Translations under genes and position numbers: made by a program
Shown here: positions 34,944 to 43,293 of the stretch, piece after piece
Layout: every line of letters begins with the position of its first letter
How positions within the stretch are numbered: the first letter of the stretch is position 1
The notes under the pieces: generated by a model
The model's database searches: none
Told to the model about the DNA's origin: nothing
The model's input: only the letters and a program-made list of their open reading frames with translations
Source: CAYFWF01 sp964346815
Lineage (GTDB): Bacteria; Acidobacteriota; Aminicenantia; Aminicenantales; Aminicenantaceae
Direction of reading: 5' to 3'
NCBI GenBank assembly: GCA_964346815.1
Contig: CAYFWF010000017.1
Span: forward strand, 1-64,000
Length of the DNA: 64,000 nucleotides

Positions 34944-35714
34944 ATGAAAATAGCCGTTAGCGGAAAAGGAGGCACCGGGAAGACAACACTTGCGGGAATT
35001 CTGGCGCATCTATTTAAAGATGATGGTTACAGAGTATTGGCCGTTGATGCCGATCCGGATGCAAACCTTGCCTCAGCGGTCGGCATCCCGCCCGAACTTG
35101 CCTTGTCCATTAAGCCGATATCTGAACAGCGCAGGCTGATTAAAGAGAGAACAGGCGCCAATCCGAGACAATTCGGTCAGCTCTTCAAACTCAATCCCAC
35201 CGTATCCGATATCCCGGATGATTTCAGTGTCGATTTTGAGGGCATAAAGCTGTTGGTAATGGGATCGGTTCGAAAAGGAGGCGAAGGCTGTGCCTGCCCG
35301 GAAAATGTGCTCCTGAAAAACCTGCTGTCTGAAATCTTGTTGGAACGCAAGGAAGCCGTTATCGTTGATATGGAAGCCGGCATCGAACATCTCGGCCGGG
35401 CCACGGCCCGCTCCATCGATAGGATGTTAATCGTTGTCGAGCCAGGAACCAGAAGTATAGAGACGGCAAAAAAAATTATAACGCTGGGCAAAGAAATAGG
35501 GCTGCAGGACTTCGGAATCATCGGAAACAAACTCCTGGATAAACACCAGCAGGAATGGATCGAGAAACATTTCGAACAGAATGTGATCTTCGGGATGATC
35601 CCTTTCGATCAGAACATCCTGAAGGCCGATCAGCAACAGAAATCGCCTTTCAGCTTTCTCGGTGAGGATTCAAAGGCTGAATTTTCGAAAATTTACAGCC
35701 GGATCAAGCATTGA
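34944..35714 (+). CDS. CooC-like MinD-family ATPase (CO dehydrogenase nickel-insertion type)
   Basis: A 256-residue P-loop ATPase. The deviant Walker A motif SGKGGTGKTTLAGIL opens the protein, the switch region VLAVDADPDANLA follows near 35, and DMEAGIEHLGRAT near 145 is the Walker B-like segment. EGCACPENVLLKNLL near 115 has the C-x-C used by CooC to bind nickel and dimerise. CooC loads nickel into CO dehydrogenase, but no CODH gene is in the window. The ATG at 34944 is preferred to a TTG just before it; no ribosome site is seen. A TATCAT just upstream (34930-34935) could place the transcript start at the codon, giving a leaderless mRNA. Confidence 0.87.
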   Translation: MKIAVSGKGGTGKTTLAGILAHLFKDDGYRVLAVDADPDANLASAVGIPPELALSIKPISEQRRLIKERTGANPRQFGQLFKLNPTVSDIPDDFSVDFEGIKLLVMGSVRKGGEGCACPENVLLKNLLSEILLERKEAVIVDMEAGIEHLGRATARSIDRMLIVVEPGTRSIETAKKIITLGKEIGLQDFGIIGNKLLDKHQQEWIEKHFEQNVIFGMIPFDQNILKADQQQKSPFSFLGEDSKAEFSKIYSRIKH

Positions 35715-35769
35715 AACAAATGTGACTTTGGAGTATTAAGTGGCCACAGAAGATGATACACTGCTCTAG

Positions 35770-35865
35770 TTGGATCGAGCCGGAAAGCCGATCTGGCATA
35801 TCCCGGATGAAGCACCTGTTTATCAGGCCGTCCATCGATTGATGGTCAGACTCATGAGAGTATAG
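35770..35865 (+). other. Short open frame or gene remnant between cooC-like and RACo-like genes
   Basis: A 31-codon frame from a TTG, whose product begins LDRAGKPIWHIPDEAPVYQ and ends HRLMVRLMRV. It looks protein-like and hydrophobic-helical at its end, but it has no good ribosome site. It may be the 3' remnant of a lost gene in the corrinoid/CO cluster or a small protein. It ends seven bases before the next gene. Confidence 0.2.
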
Positions 35866-35872
35866 AAAGCAA

Positions 35873-37801
35873 ATGACAAAAAAATCTATTCAGAAACACC
35901 ACAAGGTGACTTTCTTGCCGTTCGGAATCTCAATCGAGGTTCCCGCGAGAACAAAAATTCTGGAGGCTGTCAAAAAAGCCGGTTTACCCTTGAATGCCGC
36001 CTGCGGAGGTGAAGGCACCTGCGGTGAATGCAGAATTCGAATAAAGAGCGGAAATTTTGAAGCCAAAACCTCTGGTGTGCTCTCCACACAGCTTTTATCT
36101 GAAGGTTATGCCCTTGCCTGTCAAACCCACATCATCGATGACCTGGTAATTGTCATCCCCGATTATCAAGAGCGTTCGGTCAGAAGTGTCTTAGGCTCTG
36201 AATTTTTCGAAAAGCAAAAAAACAATATATCCGGCGTGTTTGAACACAATCCTGCGGTCAGAATCCTGGAGCTCGAACTCCCTTCCCCAACCCTGGAAGA
36301 CAATTACAGCGATCTGAAGATTCTGGAGAGAGAATTTCAAAAAGCGACAGGCAAGCACAAACTTTCCTGCACTTACTCGGTCCTGTTAAAACTGGGCCAA
36401 GCCGTGCGTGCTCAGAAGGGACACATTCAGGTCATATACATCTACGATTCAGATCAAACCACCATTTTGGATGTGCTGCCCGCAGAGGCAGAAAAAAAAT
36501 TACTCGGTCTGGCCTGTGACATCGGCACATCGACTGTTGCTCTCCATCTGGTCGACCTTAAAACAGGCAGGATCAAAAGTACCTCTTCCAGTCTCAACCA
36601 GCAGATCAAATGCGGCGAAGATATCATCTCCAGGATCAACTATGCCCAAAAGCCCGGAGGTCTGGGAGAACTCCAGGAACTCATTGTGCGGACGATCAAC
36701 CTTCTCATCGAAAGCGCATCCCAAAAAGCTCACCTCTCTCCTTCAGATATCTACTATGCTTCCTTCACAGGGAACACCACTATGATGCATCTGCTCCTGA
36801 GGCTAGAGCCCCGCTATATCCGGGAAGAACCCTATGTACCGACGTTCAATGATCTCCCTATCCTCGATGCGAAGGACCTTGGATTAAATATGAATCCTGA
36901 GGCCAAAATCCATATCTCCCCCGCAGTCGGTAGCTATGTGGGTGGAGATATTACAGCAGGATTGCTCTGCACACCGATTCTTCGGGATGCAGAAAAGATC
37001 GCGCTTTTCATCGATGCAGGAACCAACGGAGAACTTGCTGTCGGAAACAGGGAGTGGCTGATGACCTGTGCTTGCTCGGCAGGCCCTGCCTTCGAAGGAA
37101 CCGGTATCGCCTGCGGAATGCCTGCTTCAGAAGGAGCTATCGAAAAAGTCACACTCGATGAAAGCGGAGAGTTGTCATACAAGGTCATTGGAGGAGAGAA
37201 GCCGAAGGGTGTGTGCGGCTCGGGTCTGGTGGATCTTCTGGCCGAGCTTCTCATCCACGGCTATATCGACCGCCACGGAAAATTCAAGGAAATAAATACC
37301 AATCCAAGAATCGTAGACAGTGACGAGGGTCTGGCGTTTGTCATTATCGAGGGGAAAAAGAGTTTCTGGGGAACAGACATCCTTCTCCCCGAGAGGGACA
37401 TCGCGGACTTGATCCGGACCAAGGGTGCCATTTATTCTGCCTGTTCTCTTCTACTCAAGAATGTCGGGCTTCGATTCGAGACAATCGATAGCTTCTACAT
37501 TAGCGGAGGTTTCGGACAATATCTGAACATAGAAAACGCGGTACGCATCGGCCTGCTGCCCGACCTCGAGAGATACCGGTTTCACTACATCGGCAACAGC
37601 TCTCTGCTCGGCGCCTATCTGATCCTTTTATCTGATAAGAATAAAAATCTTACCAATTCCATAGCAAAGAAAACAACTTATGTGGAATTGAATACAGAGC
37701 CCAGCTATATGAATGAATTCACGGGTTCCCTGTTTCTGCCCCACACGGATATCAACCAGTTTCCCTCTGTCAAGAAAATTTTCAACCAAAACAAGCACTG
37801 A
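35873..37801 (+). CDS. RACo-type corrinoid activation protein ([2Fe-2S] ferredoxin plus ASKHA ATPase, DUF4445)
   Basis: A 642-residue reductive activator of corrinoid proteins. The N-terminal ferredoxin domain has LNAACGGEGTCGECRIRI near 45-62 and a fourth Cys in YALACQTH near 85, the plant-type [2Fe-2S] pattern. The middle linker leads to an ASKHA ATPase domain: LACDIGTSTVALHLVDL near 210, FTGNTTMMHLLLRL near 300, LFIDAGTNGELAVGN near 375, and VCGSGLVDLLAELL near 450. RACo reduces inactive Co(II) to Co(I) in corrinoid iron-sulfur or methyltransferase proteins using ATP. No corrinoid protein is encoded here. It follows the CooC-like gene and precedes a homocysteine methyltransferase, so one-carbon chemistry is the theme. 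Confidence 0.88.
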   Translation: MTKKSIQKHHKVTFLPFGISIEVPARTKILEAVKKAGLPLNAACGGEGTCGECRIRIKSGNFEAKTSGVLSTQLLSEGYALACQTHIIDDLVIVIPDYQERSVRSVLGSEFFEKQKNNISGVFEHNPAVRILELELPSPTLEDNYSDLKILEREFQKATGKHKLSCTYSVLLKLGQAVRAQKGHIQVIYIYDSDQTTILDVLPAEAEKKLLGLACDIGTSTVALHLVDLKTGRIKSTSSSLNQQIKCGEDIISRINYAQKPGGLGELQELIVRTINLLIESASQKAHLSPSDIYYASFTGNTTMMHLLLRLEPRYIREEPYVPTFNDLPILDAKDLGLNMNPEAKIHISPAVGSYVGGDITAGLLCTPILRDAEKIALFIDAGTNGELAVGNREWLMTCACSAGPAFEGTGIACGMPASEGAIEKVTLDESGELSYKVIGGEKPKGVCGSGLVDLLAELLIHGYIDRHGKFKEINTNPRIVDSDEGLAFVIIEGKKSFWGTDILLPERDIADLIRTKGAIYSACSLLLKNVGLRFETIDSFYISGGFGQYLNIENAVRIGLLPDLERYRFHYIGNSSLLGAYLILLSDKNKNLTNSIAKKTTYVELNTEPSYMNEFTGSLFLPHTDINQFPSVKKIFNQNKH

Positions 37802-37827
37802 AAGAATCGTACCATGTTGTTACAATG

Positions 37828-37975
37828 TCATGGCGAGCGACTAGAGGAGTGTGGCAAACCTGTCATTGCAGGCCAGCCAGGTGGCGAAGCAATCTCTTAT
37901 TTGAGATTGCCTCGTTTCATCGTATCAATGGATCGCCGTGTCACTTCGCTTCTCGCGATGACACACTCATTTTAT
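37828..37975 (+). repeat. Dispersed imperfect palindrome in intergenic space
   Basis: The 213-base gap 37802-38014 holds a sequence whose ends are inverted (TGTCATGGCGAGCGA near the left, TCTCGCGATGACAC near the right) and which contains an inner inverted repeat GCAATCTC / GAGATTGC around 37890-37910. It resembles the common GTCATTGCGAGCGA-type non-coding repeat; a degenerate relative lies at 4081-4125. It is likely transcribed into a long hairpin. Confidence 0.45.
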
Positions 37976-38014
37976 ATTTAGCCAATTACTCTCAGGAAAG
38001 AGAGGAGGACGAGG

Positions 38015-38899
38015 ATGAGCAAAACGATTTCCGACATCATAGGAGAAAAAATTATCCTACTGGATGGAGGATTTGGGACAGAGCTGATCGCACGCGGCTT
38101 TCCTCAGGGAGCCTGCCCTGAAACCTGGAATGTGGAAAAGCCGGATGTCGTGAAAGAGATCCACAGAAACTATTTCGATGCAGGATCGGATGTGGTGCTG
38201 ACCAACAGCTTCGGCGGAAGCAAGATCAAGCTCGAATCCTCTGGCCAGGGCAATAAGTGCTATGAATTGAATCGGGCAGCAGCACAGATTGCCAATGAAA
38301 CGAAACCGGAAGGCAGGTTCGTAGCAGGAAGTATGGGTCCCATCGGAAAATTCCTGAAGCCGGTTGGAGAATACGAAGAGGATGCATTCGAAAATGCCTA
38401 TGCCGAACAGGCCAGAGGCTTGAGCGATGGAGGGGTGGACTTTCTCCTGATAGAAACTCAGTACGATATCATGGAGGCTCTGTGCGCTCTGCGAGGAGCG
38501 AGAAAAGTGACCGATAAGCCGGTCTTCGTCACCATAACCTTTACCAAAGGACCTCGAGGCTATTTCACCATCATGGGAAACAGTGTGGGCCAGTGTGTGG
38601 AAGAATTGGAAAAGGAAGAGGTCCCAGTGATCGGCACCAACTGCACGCTCAACAGCGAAGAAATGGTGGATGTGATCGGCCTGTTCAGAGAAGCGACATC
38701 CCTTCCCATTATTGCGCAGGCCAATGCAGGAAAACCCTCGGTTTCAGGCGAGGGAGAAGTCTCCTACGAGCAGACTATCGAAGACTACCTGGGCTTCATT
38801 CCCCAGATGATACAAAACGGAGCCAGCCTCATCGGCGGGTGCTGTGGCACAAACCCTGAATACATCAAACGCATGGCTGAAATCATACCAAAGACTTAA
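38015..38899 (+). CDS. Homocysteine S-methyltransferase family protein
   Basis: A 294-residue TIM-barrel methyltransferase related to the N-terminal (homocysteine-binding) domain of MetH and to betaine-homocysteine methyltransferase. LLDGGFGTELIARGF opens the domain, DVVLTNSFGGSKIKL follows near 60, and the zinc cysteines are in IGTNCTLNSEEM near 210 and LIGGCCGTNPEYI near 275. There is no folate, cobalamin or activation domain, so it is a stand-alone methyl acceptor module that needs a partner corrinoid protein or a small methyl donor. An AGGAGG-type ribosome site precedes the ATG. The RACo-like gene lies upstream beyond a repeat. Confidence 0.88.
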   Translation: MSKTISDIIGEKIILLDGGFGTELIARGFPQGACPETWNVEKPDVVKEIHRNYFDAGSDVVLTNSFGGSKIKLESSGQGNKCYELNRAAAQIANETKPEGRFVAGSMGPIGKFLKPVGEYEEDAFENAYAEQARGLSDGGVDFLLIETQYDIMEALCALRGARKVTDKPVFVTITFTKGPRGYFTIMGNSVGQCVEELEKEEVPVIGTNCTLNSEEMVDVIGLFREATSLPIIAQANAGKPSVSGEGEVSYEQTIEDYLGFIPQMIQNGASLIGGCCGTNPEYIKRMAEIIPKT

Positions 38900-38953
38900 T
38901 TCTGCAATTTGGCCTTGATATTGGTCGTGTCAGGACATTTTACCGAAGAGAGA

Positions 38954-41830
38954 TCACTGTGCATGATTCTCTCTTGAACTTCGAGAGGACTTCAAAGCTT
39001 TGAGGATTTTTTCCGGCGTGATTGGGAGCTCCTTGATCCACACCCCAGTCGCATTGGCAATCGCATGGGCTACGGAAGCCAGAACAGGGAGGGTCGCTCC
39101 TTCTCCGACCTCTTTGGCCCCATAAGGTCCTTCTGGCTCGTAGGACTCAACGATACCGCTGAAGATTTCGGGAGCATCCTTGATGGTCATCACCAGGTAG
39201 TCATGGAGGTTGGGATTGAGGATGTTGCCTTTTTCATCGTACCGGACATCTTCCATGATGACTTCGCCGGCTCCCATCACCGCGGCTCCTTCCACCTGCC
39301 CATGGACAGCCTGGGGATTAATCGGGGTGCCGCAGTCGTGGAAATCGGTGATTCTCTCTAATCTCACCTTTCCCGTCTCTAGATCGACACTGCATTCGCA
39401 GACTGAACTGGAAAAGGAAAAGGCGGGACTCGTTCCGACTGCTGCTCCCTTGTAATCCCCTCCTAGTCCCTCAGGAGGTTTGTACCATCCAGTGCCCACA
39501 AGAGGCCCATTGGCGTTGAAGTACTTCCGTGCTGCTTCTGCCCATTCCATAACTTTGGATTTATCTTTTCTGTGATGGATACGGTCGTTTTTAGCCTCTA
39601 GATTCTGAGGCTTGCAGTTCCAGCTTTGCGAGACGACAGCAAAAAGTCTTCTGAGCACATCCTGGCTTGCCCGGACAACAGCGTTCCCTCCCATCAGGGT
39701 CGTCCGCGACGAGTAAGCCCCCAGATCGAGGGGGCTGATATCTGTGTCTTCGGTCCGGATGCGGACTCTGTTCAGGCTGATGCCCAGTGCCTCTGCACAC
39801 ATTTGGGAGAGCACGGTCAGGGCGCCCTGTCCTATTTCAGCGGCCAGAATCAGCAGGATGGCTGCGGTCCCGTCTTCGCTGATCTTCACCATGGCATTGG
39901 AATGGGGAAATTCAGCCCTTTTGACGAAAGGCTCGAGTTTTTTCTGAGAGCTGAGCTTGACCTGGCCTCGGTATTTGGCGTATCCAGCCCCTGAGACAAA
40001 GCCTCCACAGCCTATGCCGATTCCTTGTCCCGGGGGGAGTTTCCCGTATTTGTCCTGCCATCCGGATTTCTCCCTCACTTCCTTCAAAGTCTGTTTAAAC
40101 TCGCAGCTCCGCACATCCAGGTCATTGCAGGTGCGGGTGTTGGGCTCCATTGCGTTGCGGAGACGAATCTCTATGGGATCGATCCCCAGATCATCGGCGA
40201 TCATGCTCAGAAGGGATTCGAACGCAAACCGCGGCTGCGGTGCGCCGTGTCCCCGCATGGCTCCACAGGCCGGTTTATTGGTCATGATGCGAATGCCATC
40301 GTACTTGTAATTCGGAATTCTATACAGGGTGGGAATCATGCTTCCGGCATAATAGGCAGTTATGACCCCATAGGATGTGTAGGCGCCTCCGTCGAGATAA
40401 ATCCGGCTCTGGACAGCGGTTATCGTTCCATCCCTTTTCACACCGATCTTGAACCGCATGTACTGCTTGTGCCGGCCTCTGCCGTGAAGAAACATCTCCT
40501 TGCGGCTGTAGACCATCTTTACAGGCCTGCCCAGGTTCCTGGACGCGATGGCAGAAACCAAATCGAGGGATGTGGTGTCGAGTTTCCCACCGAATCCTCC
40601 ACCCACCGGCGGGCGGATGATCCGGATCCTCCCAAGAGGGATATCCAATACCCTGGCAACCATATAGTGAAGATAGTGAGGAACCTGAGTAGAGGCATAC
40701 AGCACCAGGGTTGATCCGTCATTATCCCAGTAGGAGATAGAGGCGTGGGGCTCGATCGGGTTCTGGTAGACGTGATTCCCGACAAACGCCTCCTCCCGGA
40801 TGTGTTCTGCCTCGGTAAAGCCTTTCTCCACATCCCCAAAATGATGCTCCACTCGGGTGTTGATGTTGTGTTTGTATCTGTCATGGATTTGAGGAGCGTC
40901 TTCTCTGATTGCCTCCTCAGGATCGAACACGGCCGGGAGCTCCTCATAATCCACTTCGATGAAATTGAGGGCCTTTGCTGCGGTCTCTTCATCCACGGCG
41001 ATAACAGCAGCCACTTCGTCTCCGACGTGGCGAACCTTTTCCTTGGCCAAGACATGTTCGTCGTAACGAGGGGGATTGATGCCATAAGTGATATCCGGCA
41101 CGTCTTTTCCTGTAATCACGAGATTGACTCCGGGAAAGGCTTCGGCCTTGCTCGTATCGATGGCCTTGATCCGCCCATGGGCGACCGGGGAGGTCAGGAT
41201 CTTTCCATAGAGCATGTTTTCGAAAGAAAGGTCGGCCGTGTATTTGGCCCGACCGCTGACTTTGTCGGAGGCATCCACGCGGGGAAGGCTCTTTCCGACC
41301 GTAGCGTACGTATCCAGATCCCGGGAATCGAGAGGAGGCTCATCGGATGTTTTGTATTTTTCCCAGTTCCTTACAGCATCTATGATCCTCTTGTATCCAG
41401 TGCAGCGGCAGAGGTTTCCAGAAAGGGCATCCTTGATTTCCTGCTCCGTAGGATTCGGATTGCGCTCGATCAGTGAATAGGCGCTGAGAATCATCCCTGG
41501 AGAACAAAATCCACACTGGACAGCCCCATGGTTGATGAAGGCGCGCTGGAGGGGATGGAGCTTGCCATGTGCCGCAATTCCCTCGATCGTTGTGATTTCC
41601 GTTCCTTCACAGGAGGAAGCAAGCAGAAGGCAGCTGTTTTTGGGCTCCTCGTCGATCAAAACAGTACATGCTCCACACACACCCAGGTTGCATCCTTTTT
41701 TAGTCCCGGTGAGCCTCAGTTTATCCCTGAGCGTATCCAGCAAGATTTCTCCGTCTTTAACAGCCACAGTGTGTTTTTCACCGTTGACACTCAGGGAAAT
41801 AATACGGTGGCCAATGTTCTCTTCTCTCAT
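38954..41830 (-). CDS. Molybdenum hydroxylase: fused [2Fe-2S] and molybdopterin subunits (xanthine dehydrogenase family)
   Basis: A 958-residue fusion. Residues 10-160 are the small subunit with two [2Fe-2S] sites: GCNLGVCGACTVLID near 47 and QCGFCSPGMIL then LCRCTGYKRI near 105-145. From about 185 to 950 is the large molybdopterin subunit: VGGGFGGKLDTTS near 410, ACGAMRGHGAPQPRFA near 520, EIGQGALTVLSQMC near 665 and the catalytic Glu region AKEVGEGATLPVLA near 920. It would hydroxylate a heterocycle or oxidise an aldehyde. The partner FAD subunit gene lies 34 bases upstream. The FAD subunit lacks the 4Fe-4S insert of 4-hydroxybenzoyl-CoA reductase, so that specific role is unlikely. Confidence 0.9.
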   Translation of the reverse strand: MREENIGHRIISLSVNGEKHTVAVKDGEILLDTLRDKLRLTGTKKGCNLGVCGACTVLIDEEPKNSCLLLASSCEGTEITTIEGIAAHGKLHPLQRAFINHGAVQCGFCSPGMILSAYSLIERNPNPTEQEIKDALSGNLCRCTGYKRIIDAVRNWEKYKTSDEPPLDSRDLDTYATVGKSLPRVDASDKVSGRAKYTADLSFENMLYGKILTSPVAHGRIKAIDTSKAEAFPGVNLVITGKDVPDITYGINPPRYDEHVLAKEKVRHVGDEVAAVIAVDEETAAKALNFIEVDYEELPAVFDPEEAIREDAPQIHDRYKHNINTRVEHHFGDVEKGFTEAEHIREEAFVGNHVYQNPIEPHASISYWDNDGSTLVLYASTQVPHYLHYMVARVLDIPLGRIRIIRPPVGGGFGGKLDTTSLDLVSAIASRNLGRPVKMVYSRKEMFLHGRGRHKQYMRFKIGVKRDGTITAVQSRIYLDGGAYTSYGVITAYYAGSMIPTLYRIPNYKYDGIRIMTNKPACGAMRGHGAPQPRFAFESLLSMIADDLGIDPIEIRLRNAMEPNTRTCNDLDVRSCEFKQTLKEVREKSGWQDKYGKLPPGQGIGIGCGGFVSGAGYAKYRGQVKLSSQKKLEPFVKRAEFPHSNAMVKISEDGTAAILLILAAEIGQGALTVLSQMCAEALGISLNRVRIRTEDTDISPLDLGAYSSRTTLMGGNAVVRASQDVLRRLFAVVSQSWNCKPQNLEAKNDRIHHRKDKSKVMEWAEAARKYFNANGPLVGTGWYKPPEGLGGDYKGAAVGTSPAFSFSSSVCECSVDLETGKVRLERITDFHDCGTPINPQAVHGQVEGAAVMGAGEVIMEDVRYDEKGNILNPNLHDYLVMTIKDAPEIFSGIVESYEPEGPYGAKEVGEGATLPVLASVAHAIANATGVWIKELPITPEKILKALKSSRSSRENHAQ

Positions 41831-41864
41831 GTCTCTTTCATAACTCTATCTGAATTTCTCATAT

Positions 41865-42728
41865 CTATGACCGTGCTCGACTCAATGCCTCATCCAAAGC
41901 ACGATGGGTTAAAACTTGAATCAGCTCCTGTCTGTACCAGGCAGATCCCCTGATATCAGAGACAGGACTTCCTTCCTTTTTCGCCAAAGAAGCGGATTCA
42001 TCAAAGAGCGACTCTGAAGGCTCTTTGCCGATCAGAAGATCGGATGCCTTACGCGCCAGAAGAGGCGTCGGCGCTACCGCACCAAGAACGATGGCGGCAT
42101 TCCCAATTTTTTCCCCGCTCATGGTGATGCGGGAAGCCACTCCCACCACAGCCAGCGCATTGGCTTCCCGAAGGGTCAGTTTTTTGTAGGAAAAGCCTGT
42201 TCCTGGCGGAGGGAGGGGAAGACAAACAGATGTCAAAACCTCCCCTGGGCCACAAACCGTTGCTCTCGGACCGGTGAAAAATACAGAGAGACTGACTTCA
42301 CGGGAAGTGCCGCAATCCAGGATGACCGATGCATCTGCAACCATGAGCAAAGGGGGAAGGTCGGCAGATGGAACCGCGCTCGCTATGTTCCCACCTATAG
42401 TGGCCAGAGTACGGGTCTGAGAGGAGGCCATGGACCGGGCCGCATCGGCGAGGGCTTGAATGTGCTGGTTGATGAGACTGCTGGAGAGGATCTGGTGAGG
42501 AGTCACCATCGCTCCGACCCTGATCTTTCCCTGTTCTTCTCCGATTCCTCTAAGCTCTTCGATGTCCTGGAGAGAAATCAGGTTTTTGACCCGGATGAGC
42601 CCCTGCTTGATGTCCACAAGAAGGTCTGTTCCCCCAGCTAACAGGCGCACATCTTCCAGCTCACCGAGCAGGTTCACAGCTTCGGTAATGCTTTGAGGCC
42701 TGTGGAGCCGAATATTTGAAAGGCTCAT
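41865..42728 (-). CDS. Molybdenum hydroxylase FAD-binding subunit (CoxM/XdhB type)
   Basis: A 287-residue FAD subunit passing electrons from the molybdenum/iron-sulfur protein encoded next. FAD motifs are RLLAGGTDLLVDIKQG near 30 and ATIGGNIASAVPSADLPP near 110; the C-terminal CO-dehydrogenase flavoprotein domain (TLREANALAVVGVASRI) follows. Length is normal for the plain type; the extra loop with a 4Fe-4S cluster seen in HcrB is absent. The ATG at 42728 is chosen; an in-frame TTG 12 bases upstream is the only nearby alternative. Gene order FAD subunit then fused Fe-S/Mo subunit indicates a two-gene operon. Confidence 0.88.
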   Translation of the reverse strand: MSLSNIRLHRPQSITEAVNLLGELEDVRLLAGGTDLLVDIKQGLIRVKNLISLQDIEELRGIGEEQGKIRVGAMVTPHQILSSSLINQHIQALADAARSMASSQTRTLATIGGNIASAVPSADLPPLLMVADASVILDCGTSREVSLSVFFTGPRATVCGPGEVLTSVCLPLPPPGTGFSYKKLTLREANALAVVGVASRITMSGEKIGNAAIVLGAVAPTPLLARKASDLLIGKEPSESLFDESASLAKKEGSPVSDIRGSAWYRQELIQVLTHRALDEALSRARS

Positions 42729-42857
42729 TTCTATTGTCAAGACATAAACGCAAGTATCTCGGCGTCAATGATATCGAAGGGATGGCTGCGTTCCCCTATG
42801 GTCGCCCGCCAAGACATCGTATTAACATTCATTGTGTTTGTATGTGCATAAACTCCC

Positions 42858-43292
42858 TTAAGGTTTTTTGAAGACATAGTTCAGCTGCCCGTTGGGAAGC
42901 TCATTGGCTTCGGTCGTCAACTCCATTCCCAACTGGATTTCCTCCTCTGGAATCTCACTGGCAATACGGCCGAAGACCTTATAATCGCCGTAATCCAGGA
43001 CCGCGATACAATAGGGAAGATCATCCTCGAATCCGACCGGAGCATACTTCAGTTTGCTGTAGGTTATGAGTTTTCCCACGCCTTCCACCTCGAACCAATC
43101 CATAGCGCTGCTCAAGCAGTTGAAGCAGTCTGCTCTCGGCGGAAAATACAGCCTTTCGCAGCTTGTGCATCGCGTTCCCATGATCTTTCCCTGTTCCAGA
43201 TAGCCGATGAAATCATTGACCCTGGTGACGGAGGTAAAGCTGACCGTGCCAAACTTTTTAAACCGGTCATCTATTTCTTTCTTTTTACTCAT
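42858..43292 (-). CDS. DUF35 zinc-ribbon/OB-fold protein, thiolase partner
   Basis: A 144-residue protein with a rubredoxin-like zinc ribbon (GTRCTSCERLYFPPRADCFNC near 37-57) followed by an OB fold (VEGVGKLITYSKLKYAP, CIAVLDYGDYKVFGRI). DUF35 proteins bridge acyl-CoA intermediates and stabilise SCP-x-type thiolases, for example in archaeal acetoacetyl-CoA/HMG-CoA synthesis and steroid side-chain degradation. One base separates its start from the stop of the thiolase gene, so the two are coupled and almost surely form a complex. Ribosome site GGGAGG. Confidence 0.9.
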   Translation of the reverse strand: MSKKKEIDDRFKKFGTVSFTSVTRVNDFIGYLEQGKIMGTRCTSCERLYFPPRADCFNCLSSAMDWFEVEGVGKLITYSKLKYAPVGFEDDLPYCIAVLDYGDYKVFGRIASEIPEEEIQLGMELTTEANELPNGQLNYVFKKP

Positions 43293-43293
43293 C

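Noticed and set aside
38954..42728. 4-hydroxybenzoyl-CoA reductase as identity of the molybdenum hydroxylase
   Set aside because: Attractive beside the benzoyl-CoA genes, but the FAD subunit lacks the 4Fe-4S insert typical of HcrB and the Fe-S and Mo subunits are fused.
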